NCBI GenBank assembly: GCA_947463515.1
Contig: CANHRI010000026.1
Location: forward strand, 1-35,507
DNA: 35,507 bases
Origin: Flavobacteriaceae bacterium
GTDB taxonomy: Bacteria > Bacteroidota > Bacteroidia > Flavobacteriales > Flavobacteriaceae
Reading direction: 5' to 3'
This document shows, one piece after another, positions 8,957 to 16,127 of the stretch; positions within the stretch are counted from its first letter, which is position 1, and each line of letters opens with the position of its first letter. The notes beneath the pieces are model-generated. The model ran no database searches and had not been told where the DNA came from. It saw only the letters and a list, made by a program, of their open reading frames with translations. The position numbers and the translations under genes were made by a program.

Positions 8957-11323
8957 TTATTTTTTACGAAACCAACGGGCTATACGGTATTTCAATGTTA
9001 ATTTACGGGAATAATTTTTTTCATAACCATAACCATAGCCGTAATTGTATCCATAACTGTAATTACTTGCATAAATTTTATTTTGCCCCACGTTATTGAT
9101 AATGAGTCCAAAACTAATTTTAGGATTGATTTTTTGAAAATCAAGAATATGTTTAAACAATTTCTTTTCTGTAAAATTAGCACGGGTGACAAAAAGTATA
9201 GCATCAGCTAATCCTGAAATAACGGTTGTATCCGTTACTAAAAGGGTAGGCGCTGTGTCAATGACGATATAGTCATAGGTTTCCTTTAAAATATCTAACA
9301 AGGCACTAAAACGATCATTGGCCAATAACTCCGCTGGATTAGGGGGTATTGTGCCCGAAAAAATAACATCAAACTCGTGTTTTGATAGCATTTCTTTTCC
9401 ACGGACGAGTACATCTTCAACGGTTAGTTTATCATCAAAAATAAAATTTGAAATTCCTTTTAATCCTTTTCTCTCGTAGTTTAACATACTGTGAAGTTGT
9501 GGATTTCTGAGGTCAGCTCCCAATAAAATCACTTTTTTGTTGGTCGACGATAATGTAATAGCAAGGTTTATGGAAACAAATGTTTTTCCCTCTCCTTTGA
9601 TAGAGGAGGTTACAAATATAACTTGATTTCGTTTCTTTTGCGAGGATAGTAAAAAGGATAGATTCGTTCGAAGAATACGAAACGATTCAGAGAGTATGGA
9701 GCGGTCTAATACGCGAATCAATTTATTTTCATTCGCATCAACAAAAGGAATTTCAGAAATTACAGGCAATTTAAGATGTTGCTCCAAATCAGATTTTGTT
9801 TGAATTTTATCATTCGAAACAAAGTATATATAAATTAATATGAGCGGAATCAATAGGCCAATTACAAAGGCAATTCCATAAATTAACGCCCGATCTGGAT
9901 ATATAGGACTACTAGTAAAGTTAGGGTATTCAATGAGTTTAATTGTAGGATTTGTAATCGCAAGATTAACGGCAGCCTCTTCCCTTTTTTGGAGCAATAA
10001 GATGTATAAAGTTTCTTTGATATTTTGTTGTCTTTCAATCGAGCGTAATGATTTTTCATTGTCGGGAATACGGTTGTAATTTTTGGCACTCAGCCCCTGT
10101 ATTTTTGACAACTCTCTCTTTTGGTATGCTAACGTATTTTTATAACTAATGATGGTAGATTTAAGATTCCCTTTAACTGCATTTACTTGTTGCGTGAGTG
10201 AAGCAACAATTGGATTTGTTTTTCCGCCTCCATCACTCATATACTTGTTGCGATTCAGAATAACTTCATTGAGCTTATTACTTAAACCATTTATTTCATC
10301 ATTTGTAATGCCAATGTTGACGGGGACTAAGTCCAACTCTTTGCTTGTATTAATGGTGTTTAGCATAATGTCAGCTAACACAAGTTGCGTTTCTATTCTT
10401 TCAATATTATTTTCTGAGTCGTAACTTTTTTGCATTATTACCCCAGCGTCGGCTTCAATAAAAGATATTTTCTGAGATTTTTTGTAAGCTGCTTTTTGTT
10501 TTTCAATAGAGTCGAGTTCGGTAAAAAGATATTGAAAACGATCATCCACAAATTCAATCGTTTTTTCAAAAACTAGTTGTCTATCTTTAACACCATCATT
10601 GTCAAAAATTGAAATAAGAGCCCCCAAAACGTCATTTATTTTTGCGGTATTCCCTCCTTTTAAAACCAGTTTGAGGATATTACTCTGGGTTCCTTGTTTT
10701 GTGATGGTTAAATTATTGGATAATTCTTGTAACAGCGTATTTTTAGGTTTTAATCGAATTTGATACTCACCCAACTTTTGTTTTTTACTTTCATTTTTAG
10801 GTAAAACAACAAAGGGAATTTCTTGTGTTAAATTCGTTTTGTTGTAAGGATAAAGCGTAGGCTTATCATCTAGTAAATATCCATTTTCTTTAAGTGTAAT
10901 GTTAAAGAGTACACTTTTATTGTATAGTTCTTGAGACGGAATTCCCCAAATAATCTTAAAAGGAGCGGTATCCCATAATTCTATGGATTTGATTTTTCCT
11001 TTAGTATATACTTCAGTGTGTAATTCAAGGCTATCAATGACTTTGTTTAAAATTCGCGTCGATTTTATTAGTTCAATTTCATTTTCCAGATCTTTATCAT
11101 TATCACCAAAAATATTGAAGGAGTTGCTTGGGAGTTTAAACGTATTATTAGTTTGATCTAGAATTTGAATTTTTGCTTGTGTAGCATAGATATCACTTAC
11201 ATAGCGAAGATATAGATAAGCAACTAAAAAGGAGGCGACACAAGAAAGGACTATCCATTTCCAAAAGATTAGGTATTTGAATGCTTCTTCTTTAAACTTA
11301 AACTGAATTTCGTTTCCTTCCAT
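8957..11323 (-). CDS. wzc: Wzc-like tyrosine autokinase / polysaccharide co-polymerase
   Basis: A 788-residue inner-membrane protein that combines a chain-length determinant (Wzz) domain with a cytoplasmic BY-kinase. Order: short N-terminal tail; TM1 near residues 20-40 (WIVLSCVASFLVAYLYL); a long periplasmic region rich in coiled coil (about 240-420) with a GNVR-like segment; TM2 near 485-505 (YGIAFVIGLLIPLILIY); then the kinase. Kinase motifs are Walker A TSSIKGEGKTF (about 575), Walker A' ILLGADLRNPQ (about 603) and Walker B YDYIVIDTAPT (about 686). The C-terminus carries the tyrosine cluster NYSYGYNYGYGYGYEKNY, the autophosphorylation target in this family. It follows the wza-like gene almost without a gap, so the two form one export operon facing the biosynthesis genes. 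Confidence 0.93.
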   Translation of the reverse strand: MEGNEIQFKFKEEAFKYLIFWKWIVLSCVASFLVAYLYLRYVSDIYATQAKIQILDQTNNTFKLPSNSFNIFGDNDKDLENEIELIKSTRILNKVIDSLELHTEVYTKGKIKSIELWDTAPFKIIWGIPSQELYNKSVLFNITLKENGYLLDDKPTLYPYNKTNLTQEIPFVVLPKNESKKQKLGEYQIRLKPKNTLLQELSNNLTITKQGTQSNILKLVLKGGNTAKINDVLGALISIFDNDGVKDRQLVFEKTIEFVDDRFQYLFTELDSIEKQKAAYKKSQKISFIEADAGVIMQKSYDSENNIERIETQLVLADIMLNTINTSKELDLVPVNIGITNDEINGLSNKLNEVILNRNKYMSDGGGKTNPIVASLTQQVNAVKGNLKSTIISYKNTLAYQKRELSKIQGLSAKNYNRIPDNEKSLRSIERQQNIKETLYILLLQKREEAAVNLAITNPTIKLIEYPNFTSSPIYPDRALIYGIAFVIGLLIPLILIYIYFVSNDKIQTKSDLEQHLKLPVISEIPFVDANENKLIRVLDRSILSESFRILRTNLSFLLSSQKKRNQVIFVTSSIKGEGKTFVSINLAITLSSTNKKVILLGADLRNPQLHSMLNYERKGLKGISNFIFDDKLTVEDVLVRGKEMLSKHEFDVIFSGTIPPNPAELLANDRFSALLDILKETYDYIVIDTAPTLLVTDTTVISGLADAILFVTRANFTEKKLFKHILDFQKINPKISFGLIINNVGQNKIYASNYSYGYNYGYGYGYEKNYSRKLTLKYRIARWFRKK

Positions 11324-11324
11324 T

Positions 11325-12065
11325 TTATTTGGTCAATAAGATTATGGCAAGAATTGTTGAGATACTTACAGAGGTTATGGTCAACAAATTCCCTAAACTT
11401 TTTACATATCCACCCGATTTTACCTTGGCGTCATTGGGTAAAACATAAATAACATCGTTGGGTTTTAAATAATAATATGGACTAGAAAACCAATCTTTTG
11501 ATGTTAAATCAATTTTAGTATAGTTCAATACGTTACCTTCTTCACGAATCAAATAGATGTTATTTCTAACGCCGTTAATTGTTAAGTCACCCGCATATCC
11601 CAAAGCTTGGAGCAAGGAAATATTCTCTTCCTGATAGTTATAAGTGCCCGGTTTGTTGACTTCTCCTAAAACCGTAAATTTTGAATTTATTACCCGAACA
11701 TTGACAACAGGATTATACAAATGCCCTCCTGAAATCAGTAAATTGGCTATAATTTGTTCCAATTCCATACAGCTTATGCCGTTAGCATTAATTTTTCCTA
11801 ACACAGGAAGAGTAACAAAACCTTCACTACTCACTAAATAACCATTAGGGCCTTGAGTGACTTCCATGTTATATGCTTTAACAATTTCAGCCGATGAAGA
11901 AGTAATCACAATACTTAAGATATCGTTTTTTGTGATAGTAGATTTTATAAGCTGTGTTTTATCGGTAGTTTCTGTATTTAGGTTGTTGAAATAAATAATG
12001 TCTTTTTTTGAGGTGCAAGCAGAAGCAATGATAAGGAATAGCAAAAAGAAAATAGGATTTTTCAT
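11325..12065 (-). CDS. wza: Wza-like polysaccharide export lipoprotein
   Basis: A 246-residue outer-membrane lipoprotein of the polysaccharide export family. The signal peptide ends in a lipobox (IIASAC) with Cys17 as the lipidated residue. The Poly_export domain follows (SSEGFVTLPVLGKINANG), then one SLBB domain (SKFTVLGEVNKPGTYNYQ). It ends with a single hydrophobic helix (LLTITSVSISTILAIILLTK) that fits the membrane-spanning C-terminal helix of Wza. Its length matches Bacteroidota homologues, which are shorter than E. coli Wza. It is the first gene of a two-gene operon with the Wzc-like kinase. The upstream 169 bp (12066-12234) hold a possible -7 element (see separate entry) and two phased 11-bp repeats at 12098-12119. 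Confidence 0.9.
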   Translation of the reverse strand: MKNPIFFLLFLIIASACTSKKDIIYFNNLNTETTDKTQLIKSTITKNDILSIVITSSSAEIVKAYNMEVTQGPNGYLVSSEGFVTLPVLGKINANGISCMELEQIIANLLISGGHLYNPVVNVRVINSKFTVLGEVNKPGTYNYQEENISLLQALGYAGDLTINGVRNNIYLIREEGNVLNYTKIDLTSKDWFSSPYYYLKPNDVIYVLPNDAKVKSGGYVKSLGNLLTITSVSISTILAIILLTK

Positions 12066-12148
12066 AAATTGTAATTTACAACTCCATCAAATAGGAGATT
12101 AAATTAATGTTGAATTAATAATACAAACTATAATTTATTTATATACTA

Positions 12149-12156
12149 CAAAACTA
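12149..12156 (-). promoter_or_regulatory. Possible -7 element for the wza-wzc operon
   Basis: On the - strand this reads TAGTTTTG, matching the Bacteroidota TAnnTTTG -7 consensus, about 84 bp upstream of the wza-like start. No TTG or TTTG lies at the usual 17-23 bp further upstream, so this is weak. The remainder of 12066-12234 is very AT-rich and holds no gene. Confidence 0.25.
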
Positions 12157-12234
12157 CATAATTAAGGAGTTAATTTGTTCTATAAGTTTGAAGTAGAAGT
12201 AATTTAACAATTAGATAATATAAAGGAAATAATG

Positions 12235-13212
12235 TTAAATTACCATTAAATTACACCCGCGAATATCAGCATTGTCAAAACGGCCCAACACTTCAAAAGC
12301 ATTGTTGGGATATTTTTTGCCTAAATCTTGCGTAGCGATAAAGGAGCAGGAATTGTAATTGGCCAAGTCGATGACATTGATGCCGCCATTTTTTCCATCG
12401 GCAACATAACGTAAAGGATCTTCGGGGTCTCGCATAAGTACATGCATCCAAGGGGGACATTCAAAGATGCCTTCCCCAAACGAATAGGCCTGTGATAAAA
12501 GTTCGGTCATCCCATATTCGGAATGGATCGTCGGTACCCCAAAACCAGCGCGTAATAGTTGGTGAAGTTCTTCACGAATCATTTCCTTTCGGCGCCCTTT
12601 CATGCCGCCGGTTTCCATAATGATGGTGTTTTTGAGTTGGAATGTTTCTTTTTCAATTAGATCCAGCAAGGCATAGGTCACACCAATTAATAGCGTGTTT
12701 TGTCCTGAGGCATCCAACGCTTTTAGTTTTTGAATGAGTTCGTCGTAATTATGCAAATAGAAGCCACTATGTTCGTTTTGCGATCCTTCAATCAAATCGG
12801 CCACCATATAAATGAGTGACGATCCTTCGCGCTCTAAATAGGAGGGTAGCAGGGCAAGTATTGCATAGTCTTCTATATTTCCGTAAAAGGTGGCAAATGC
12901 CGATCGAAAACTTTGTATATACAATTGGATGTCAGTCACAACATGTTTACTGGTTTGTATTCCAGTCGTGCCGCTGCTTGTAAAGGTTATTTCGGGGGGG
13001 TGGAAATTGGAAACGATGGTGCGACTTTTGAAAAACTGAATCGGTAAAAATGGGATGGCTTCCAACGATTTAACGGCTGTTTTATCGACGCCTAATAAGT
13101 CACAAAATTCACGGTATACGATCGTATTTTCGTATTGGTGCCGAAAAACTTTCAGCGCCATTTTTTCAAATTGCTTTGCGTTGGCAATACTAAAAATATC
13201 GTACGGATCCAT
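12235..13212 (-). CDS. LuxE-like acyl-protein synthetase (orphan)
   Basis: A 325-residue protein of the LuxE (acyl-protein synthetase) family, related to adenylate-forming enzymes that activate a carboxylic acid with ATP. The phosphate-binding loop is TFTSSGTTGIQTS. The later stretch NTIIMETGGMKGRRKEM and SEYGMTELLSQAYSFG resemble the family's acceptor- and AMP-side motifs (E-Y-G-M-T-E is the typical adenylate-forming A5-like motif). There is no signal peptide. Neither a LuxC reductase nor a LuxD transferase gene is nearby, so this is not a bioluminescence operon; single LuxE-like genes are common in Flavobacteriaceae and have no settled role. The start at 13212 is preceded within 5 bp by a promoter-like -7 element, suggesting a leaderless message. 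Confidence 0.82.
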   Translation of the reverse strand: MDPYDIFSIANAKQFEKMALKVFRHQYENTIVYREFCDLLGVDKTAVKSLEAIPFLPIQFFKSRTIVSNFHPPEITFTSSGTTGIQTSKHVVTDIQLYIQSFRSAFATFYGNIEDYAILALLPSYLEREGSSLIYMVADLIEGSQNEHSGFYLHNYDELIQKLKALDASGQNTLLIGVTYALLDLIEKETFQLKNTIIMETGGMKGRRKEMIREELHQLLRAGFGVPTIHSEYGMTELLSQAYSFGEGIFECPPWMHVLMRDPEDPLRYVADGKNGGINVIDLANYNSCSFIATQDLGKKYPNNAFEVLGRFDNADIRGCNLMVI

Positions 13213-13216
13213 GGGA

Positions 13217-13247
13217 CAAAAGTAGCGAAATAAAAAAGCCCCGACAA
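13217..13247 (-). promoter_or_regulatory. Candidate promoter of the LuxE-like gene
   Basis: On the - strand: TTG (13247-13245), 20-bp spacer, then TACTTTTG (13224-13217). This fits the Flavobacterium consensus TTG-N17-23-TAnnTTTG. The -7 element ends 4 bp before the ATG, so transcription would begin at or inside the start codon. The -33 element falls in the loop of the terminator of the upstream gene. Confidence 0.4.
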
Positions 13248-13259
13248 CTGCCGGGGCTT
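13232..13259 (-). terminator. Intrinsic terminator of the T9SS protein gene
   Basis: On the - strand, AAGCCCCG (13259-13252) and CGGGGCTT (13243-13236) form a perfect 8-bp GC-rich stem with an 8-base loop, followed by a run of T's (to 13232). It lies 21 bp after the stop of the gene ending at 13281. Confidence 0.88.
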
Positions 13260-13280
13260 GGTTTATGGTGTATCGAATGC

Positions 13281-14999
13281 TTATTCGATGATTAATTTCT
13301 TCACAGCAGTAGCGCCATTTTCTGTAATTTGTACAAAGTATACTCCTTTGTTCAATCCACTTACATTAACTGCATCTTGCGTTGTTGTAGTGATTACTTC
13401 TTTTCCAACAAGGTCAAAAACGCGAACCGATTTGCTATCATTCACCGCAGTGTTGATATAGAAAATACCGTTTTTCACAGGGTTTGGATATACCGCTAAA
13501 CCTTCAATAGCATTGTTGTTTACGCTCAATAAGTTTGGAGTAACAGAAACGCGTAATTCATCAACGGTGATTACTGGAGTCAATGCATCCGAGTCTTGAC
13601 GGAATAAGAATCCTCCTAATGTAGTAATCGCAGCAGTAGGGGTGTCTGTTAAGGCAGGAGCTTGTGTGCCGTCAAATCCAGCAACCGTTGGGTTAACCCA
13701 TAATTTCCATGAATTACCTACAAAGTCATACGCTACCACTACAAACAATACATCGTTAAGGTTGTAGGTAGCTGTAGTATAGTTGGTGGTTGACGTTCCT
13801 GAAGTAAGGCCTAATTGGTAAGTAGTCCCCGTTCTTTTGATAAAGATACGACCTCTAAAGTTTGTGGCACTACCGTCAGTGATGATAGCAAAAGCGGTTT
13901 CAGAAGGATCTGTAGTCGCTGCAAAATCCGTTACTTTCATGATGAAAGAAGCATACAACGCCCCTTCAGTAACTGTAGTGGCAGTGAATCTTTTGTGCAA
14001 CTCTTTACCAGCACCGTTCAAACCAGCAGCATTCCCGTTGGAAGTAAGTCCAGCATAGGTTAAGTTATCAGCAATAGCCAATACATCATCTCCGGTGTTG
14101 GCATTAGACCAAAATTGTGTGGCTCCAATTGAACTTCCTACGTTATAATTCATGCTGTCATAAAGTGGTAATCCATTTACGGGTTTGCAATCAGGCGCAG
14201 TAATCGTTACCGTGTACGAACAATTGTTACGAACTAAAGAAACGATAGCCCCGGTTCCTTCTGGAATACCTGTAACGGTAATATTTCCGTCAGCAATGCT
14301 TCCAGGATTGTCTCCTCCTACGGTTCCAACGGTTGAAGTAACCGTGTAAGCACCGCCACCGCCGCCAGAGAAAGGAATCGTAGCTGTATACGTATCGATT
14401 GAAAATGTAGTGGCATCACAAGCCGTAGTCGGTGTGCCTGGTACTATCGTACAAGTAGGGTCAAAACTAAATACGCGTACATCATCCAAACGGAATTGCG
14501 CTGTTGTAGAAGTTTGTATGAAACGGATACGTAGGTTAGTAGCACTTGGGATACCTGTAGTAATGGTCACTAATGCCCAGTTTGCCGTTCCAGCTCCCGT
14601 AGGACGTGAATAGGTAACTGGTGTAAAAGTTGTGCCGTCTGTACTAACTTCAACGGTTAATTCATTATTAGCACCTGTAGTACTTTTATATTGGCCAAAA
14701 CTTAATTGTAACGTAGAGGTGTTAAAAGCGGAGGTGTTGATTCCTTCAATTAAGAAATCTCTACCCGCTGTATTGGTGAAAAATACATTACCACCACCAG
14801 AAGCTCCAGTGTAACCTGAAGAAACAGTCGTTGCGCGCACATCAGCGGTACCCGAGTACACAATGGGTGCTGCATTTTGGAATACGTTCGTAGCAATAGG
14901 GGTTGTTGCTGATGGAGTTCCCATGTTTTCACTATAAATGGTTTGTGCCATCATAGTTACTCCTGTCAGCATAAAGAGCATGAAGTAAATTTTTTTCAT
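13281..14999 (-). CDS. Secreted T9SS type A cargo protein with adhesin-like modules
   Basis: A 572-residue exported protein. A Sec signal peptide (MKKIYFMLFMLTGVTMMAQ) is followed by a jelly-roll-like module ending in TTAQFRLDDVRVFSF (residues about 20-180). Next is an Ig-like segment with a Gly-rich loop (FSGGGGGAYTVTST), and then a LamG/ConA-like module opening with LPLYDSMNYNVGSSIG (about 280-490). The last ~80 residues are a T9SS type A sorting domain: IEGLAVYPNPVKNG, VRVFDLVGKEV, GLNKGVYFVQITENG, VKKLIIE. The protein should be secreted through the T9SS and attached to the cell surface or released; no catalytic motif is recognised. A -7 element lies just upstream (15024-15031) and a strong terminator follows, so it is probably a single-gene unit. 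Confidence 0.88.
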   Translation of the reverse strand: MKKIYFMLFMLTGVTMMAQTIYSENMGTPSATTPIATNVFQNAAPIVYSGTADVRATTVSSGYTGASGGGNVFFTNTAGRDFLIEGINTSAFNTSTLQLSFGQYKSTTGANNELTVEVSTDGTTFTPVTYSRPTGAGTANWALVTITTGIPSATNLRIRFIQTSTTAQFRLDDVRVFSFDPTCTIVPGTPTTACDATTFSIDTYTATIPFSGGGGGAYTVTSTVGTVGGDNPGSIADGNITVTGIPEGTGAIVSLVRNNCSYTVTITAPDCKPVNGLPLYDSMNYNVGSSIGATQFWSNANTGDDVLAIADNLTYAGLTSNGNAAGLNGAGKELHKRFTATTVTEGALYASFIMKVTDFAATTDPSETAFAIITDGSATNFRGRIFIKRTGTTYQLGLTSGTSTTNYTTATYNLNDVLFVVVAYDFVGNSWKLWVNPTVAGFDGTQAPALTDTPTAAITTLGGFLFRQDSDALTPVITVDELRVSVTPNLLSVNNNAIEGLAVYPNPVKNGIFYINTAVNDSKSVRVFDLVGKEVITTTTQDAVNVSGLNKGVYFVQITENGATAVKKLIIE

Positions 15000-15023
15000 A
15001 TTGAAATTATTAAATTAAGCTTA

Positions 15024-15031
15024 CAAAGATA
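15024..15031 (-). promoter_or_regulatory. Candidate -7 element of the T9SS protein gene
   Basis: Reads TATCTTTG on the - strand, a perfect TAnnTTTG, about 25 bp upstream of the ATG at 14999. No clear -33 TTG is seen at standard spacing. Confidence 0.42.
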
Positions 15032-15092
15032 GGGACTATTTTCAAAACTAAAAACAGCCTAAGTTAAAAAATAGTAAAATCGAAATGTTTAA

Positions 15093-15425
15093 CTATCTGA
15101 CAATAAGTTTTCTAGTCGCAGAAGCCTCGCCTTCTTCAATTTTGATGAAATACACACCGGGTTGAAGTGAGGATAAGTTTAATTCGCGTGAAGACAAAAC
15201 GGTTTGGAAGACTTTTTTACCTAAAACATCATAAATGGTGATGTTCTTTTCTTCATTAGCGCGTGTAGTGATATAGAGTTTACCTCCAGTTACTGGATTA
15301 GGATAAAAGCTGAGCCCCTCGATAGAATTGTTTTCTTTCAAGGTATTTCGTGTGTCTTGAGCTGCTACAGAAGCGGTGCCCAACACCAGAAAAAAGAGTA
15401 TACTATAGAAGTAATTTTTGCTCAT
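15093..15425 (-). CDS. Minimal T9SS protein: signal peptide plus sorting domain only
   Basis: A 110-residue protein. A signal peptide (MSKNYFYSILFFLVLGTASVAAQ) is followed by about 12 linker residues (DTRNTLKENNSI) and then directly by a complete type A sorting domain: IEGLSFYPNPVTGGKLYI, ITIYDVLGKKVFQ, LQPGVYFIKIEEG, TRKLIVR. There is no room for a passenger domain. The sorting domain closely resembles that of the neighbouring 572-residue protein but with many substitutions, so this is unlikely to be a recent broken copy. It has its own well-formed promoter (15444-15472), which argues that it is an expressed gene and not a remnant. Such short proteins occur elsewhere in flavobacteria; their role is unknown. 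Confidence 0.85.
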   Translation of the reverse strand: MSKNYFYSILFFLVLGTASVAAQDTRNTLKENNSIEGLSFYPNPVTGGKLYITTRANEEKNITIYDVLGKKVFQTVLSSRELNLSSLQPGVYFIKIEEGEASATRKLIVR

Positions 15426-15443
15426 GCGTAGTTATCCTTAACA

Positions 15444-15472
15444 CAAATATAGAATTTTAATTTCAAATTCAA
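15444..15472 (-). promoter_or_regulatory. Candidate promoter of the minimal T9SS gene
   Basis: On the - strand: TTG (15472-15470), 18-bp spacer, TATATTTG (15451-15444), a full match to the TTG-N17-23-TAnnTTTG consensus, 18 bp upstream of the ATG at 15425. Confidence 0.55.
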
Positions 15473-15494
15473 TGCCAAACTTCGTTAAAAAAGA

Positions 15495-16061
15495 TTATTG
15501 TATTGGATTCGTCTCCCATTTACGAGTTTGTGTATTGTAAAAAGTGCGGTCATCAGGAAATTCAATGTAAAAATCCTCCCCCGAATTTTTGGTGTAATAC
15601 GGCGACAAATCTTCCCCTTGAATAAAGTCCATAAAAAGCACTTCTGTTTTTTTGTGAAGTTCGGGTTCGACCATTTTCCAAGTTCGAGCGGCCTCTTCGT
15701 AATAGGTAATCTTACCTTCTTTATTTTTTTTTAGCTTGCCTATAGTCGCTACTCTTTTAATTGTTAGACTAGGTGCTATTTTGGCAATCGCAAAATATTC
15801 AGAGGAATCGGGAGCTTTGTAATAAAAAAGAAGATTGGCTTCTTTCGCTTTTTGTTGGTAGTAGCTATTATAGAGGGTGTCAAATTTGTCTTCATGATGC
15901 ACTTTCTCTGAAGGTAATTTTTCAAAATAGCGCACTATTTCATATTTGAATTGCCCTTGTTCCTTTTTTGATAGTTGGGCATTCGGGTCAATGGTATAGG
16001 AGGTGTTTGTACAACTCCCCAAGAAAAGTATACCACACAGCCCAGCAAGAATTTTTTTCAT
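15495..16061 (-). CDS. Hypothetical lipoprotein
   Basis: A 188-residue protein of unrecognised family. The start at 16061 gives a clean lipoprotein signal peptide, MKKILAGLCGILFLGSC, with Cys17; an upstream in-frame ATG at 16091 would add ten residues and spoil the signal, and it overlaps a hairpin. The mature part is hydrophilic with alternating strand-like segments (LLFYYKAPDSSEYFAIAKI, EDFYIEFPDDRTFYN) and many Lys, Glu and Tyr residues. No catalytic motif is seen. It is a separate unit between the minimal T9SS gene and the receptor operon, and it may be driven from a -7-like TATTTTTG at 16116-16109 on the - strand. Function unknown. Confidence 0.75.
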   Translation of the reverse strand: MKKILAGLCGILFLGSCTNTSYTIDPNAQLSKKEQGQFKYEIVRYFEKLPSEKVHHEDKFDTLYNSYYQQKAKEANLLFYYKAPDSSEYFAIAKIAPSLTIKRVATIGKLKKNKEGKITYYEEAARTWKMVEPELHKKTEVLFMDFIQGEDLSPYYTKNSGEDFYIEFPDDRTFYNTQTRKWETNPIQ

Positions 16062-16077
16062 AATATATGGGAATAAG

Positions 16078-16107
16078 AAAGAGCTTAACATTACTGCTAA
16101 GCTCTTT
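16078..16107 (-). terminator. Hairpin, probable terminator of the receptor-lipoprotein operon
   Basis: AAAGAGCTTA (16078-16087) and TAAGCTCTTT (16098-16107) form a perfect 10-bp stem with a 10-base loop, 21 bp after the stop of the gene at 16128. The T-rich tail on the - strand (CTTTCTTATT) is short, so termination may be partial. Confidence 0.6.
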
Positions 16108-16127
16108 ACAAAAATAGACTTTATATC

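Noticed and set aside
12235..13212. Bioluminescence operon gene
   Set aside because: No luxC, luxD, luxA or luxB nearby, so only the enzyme family is claimed.
15495..15734. 78-residue + strand frame
   Set aside because: Antisense to the lipoprotein gene, no signal or family resemblance.
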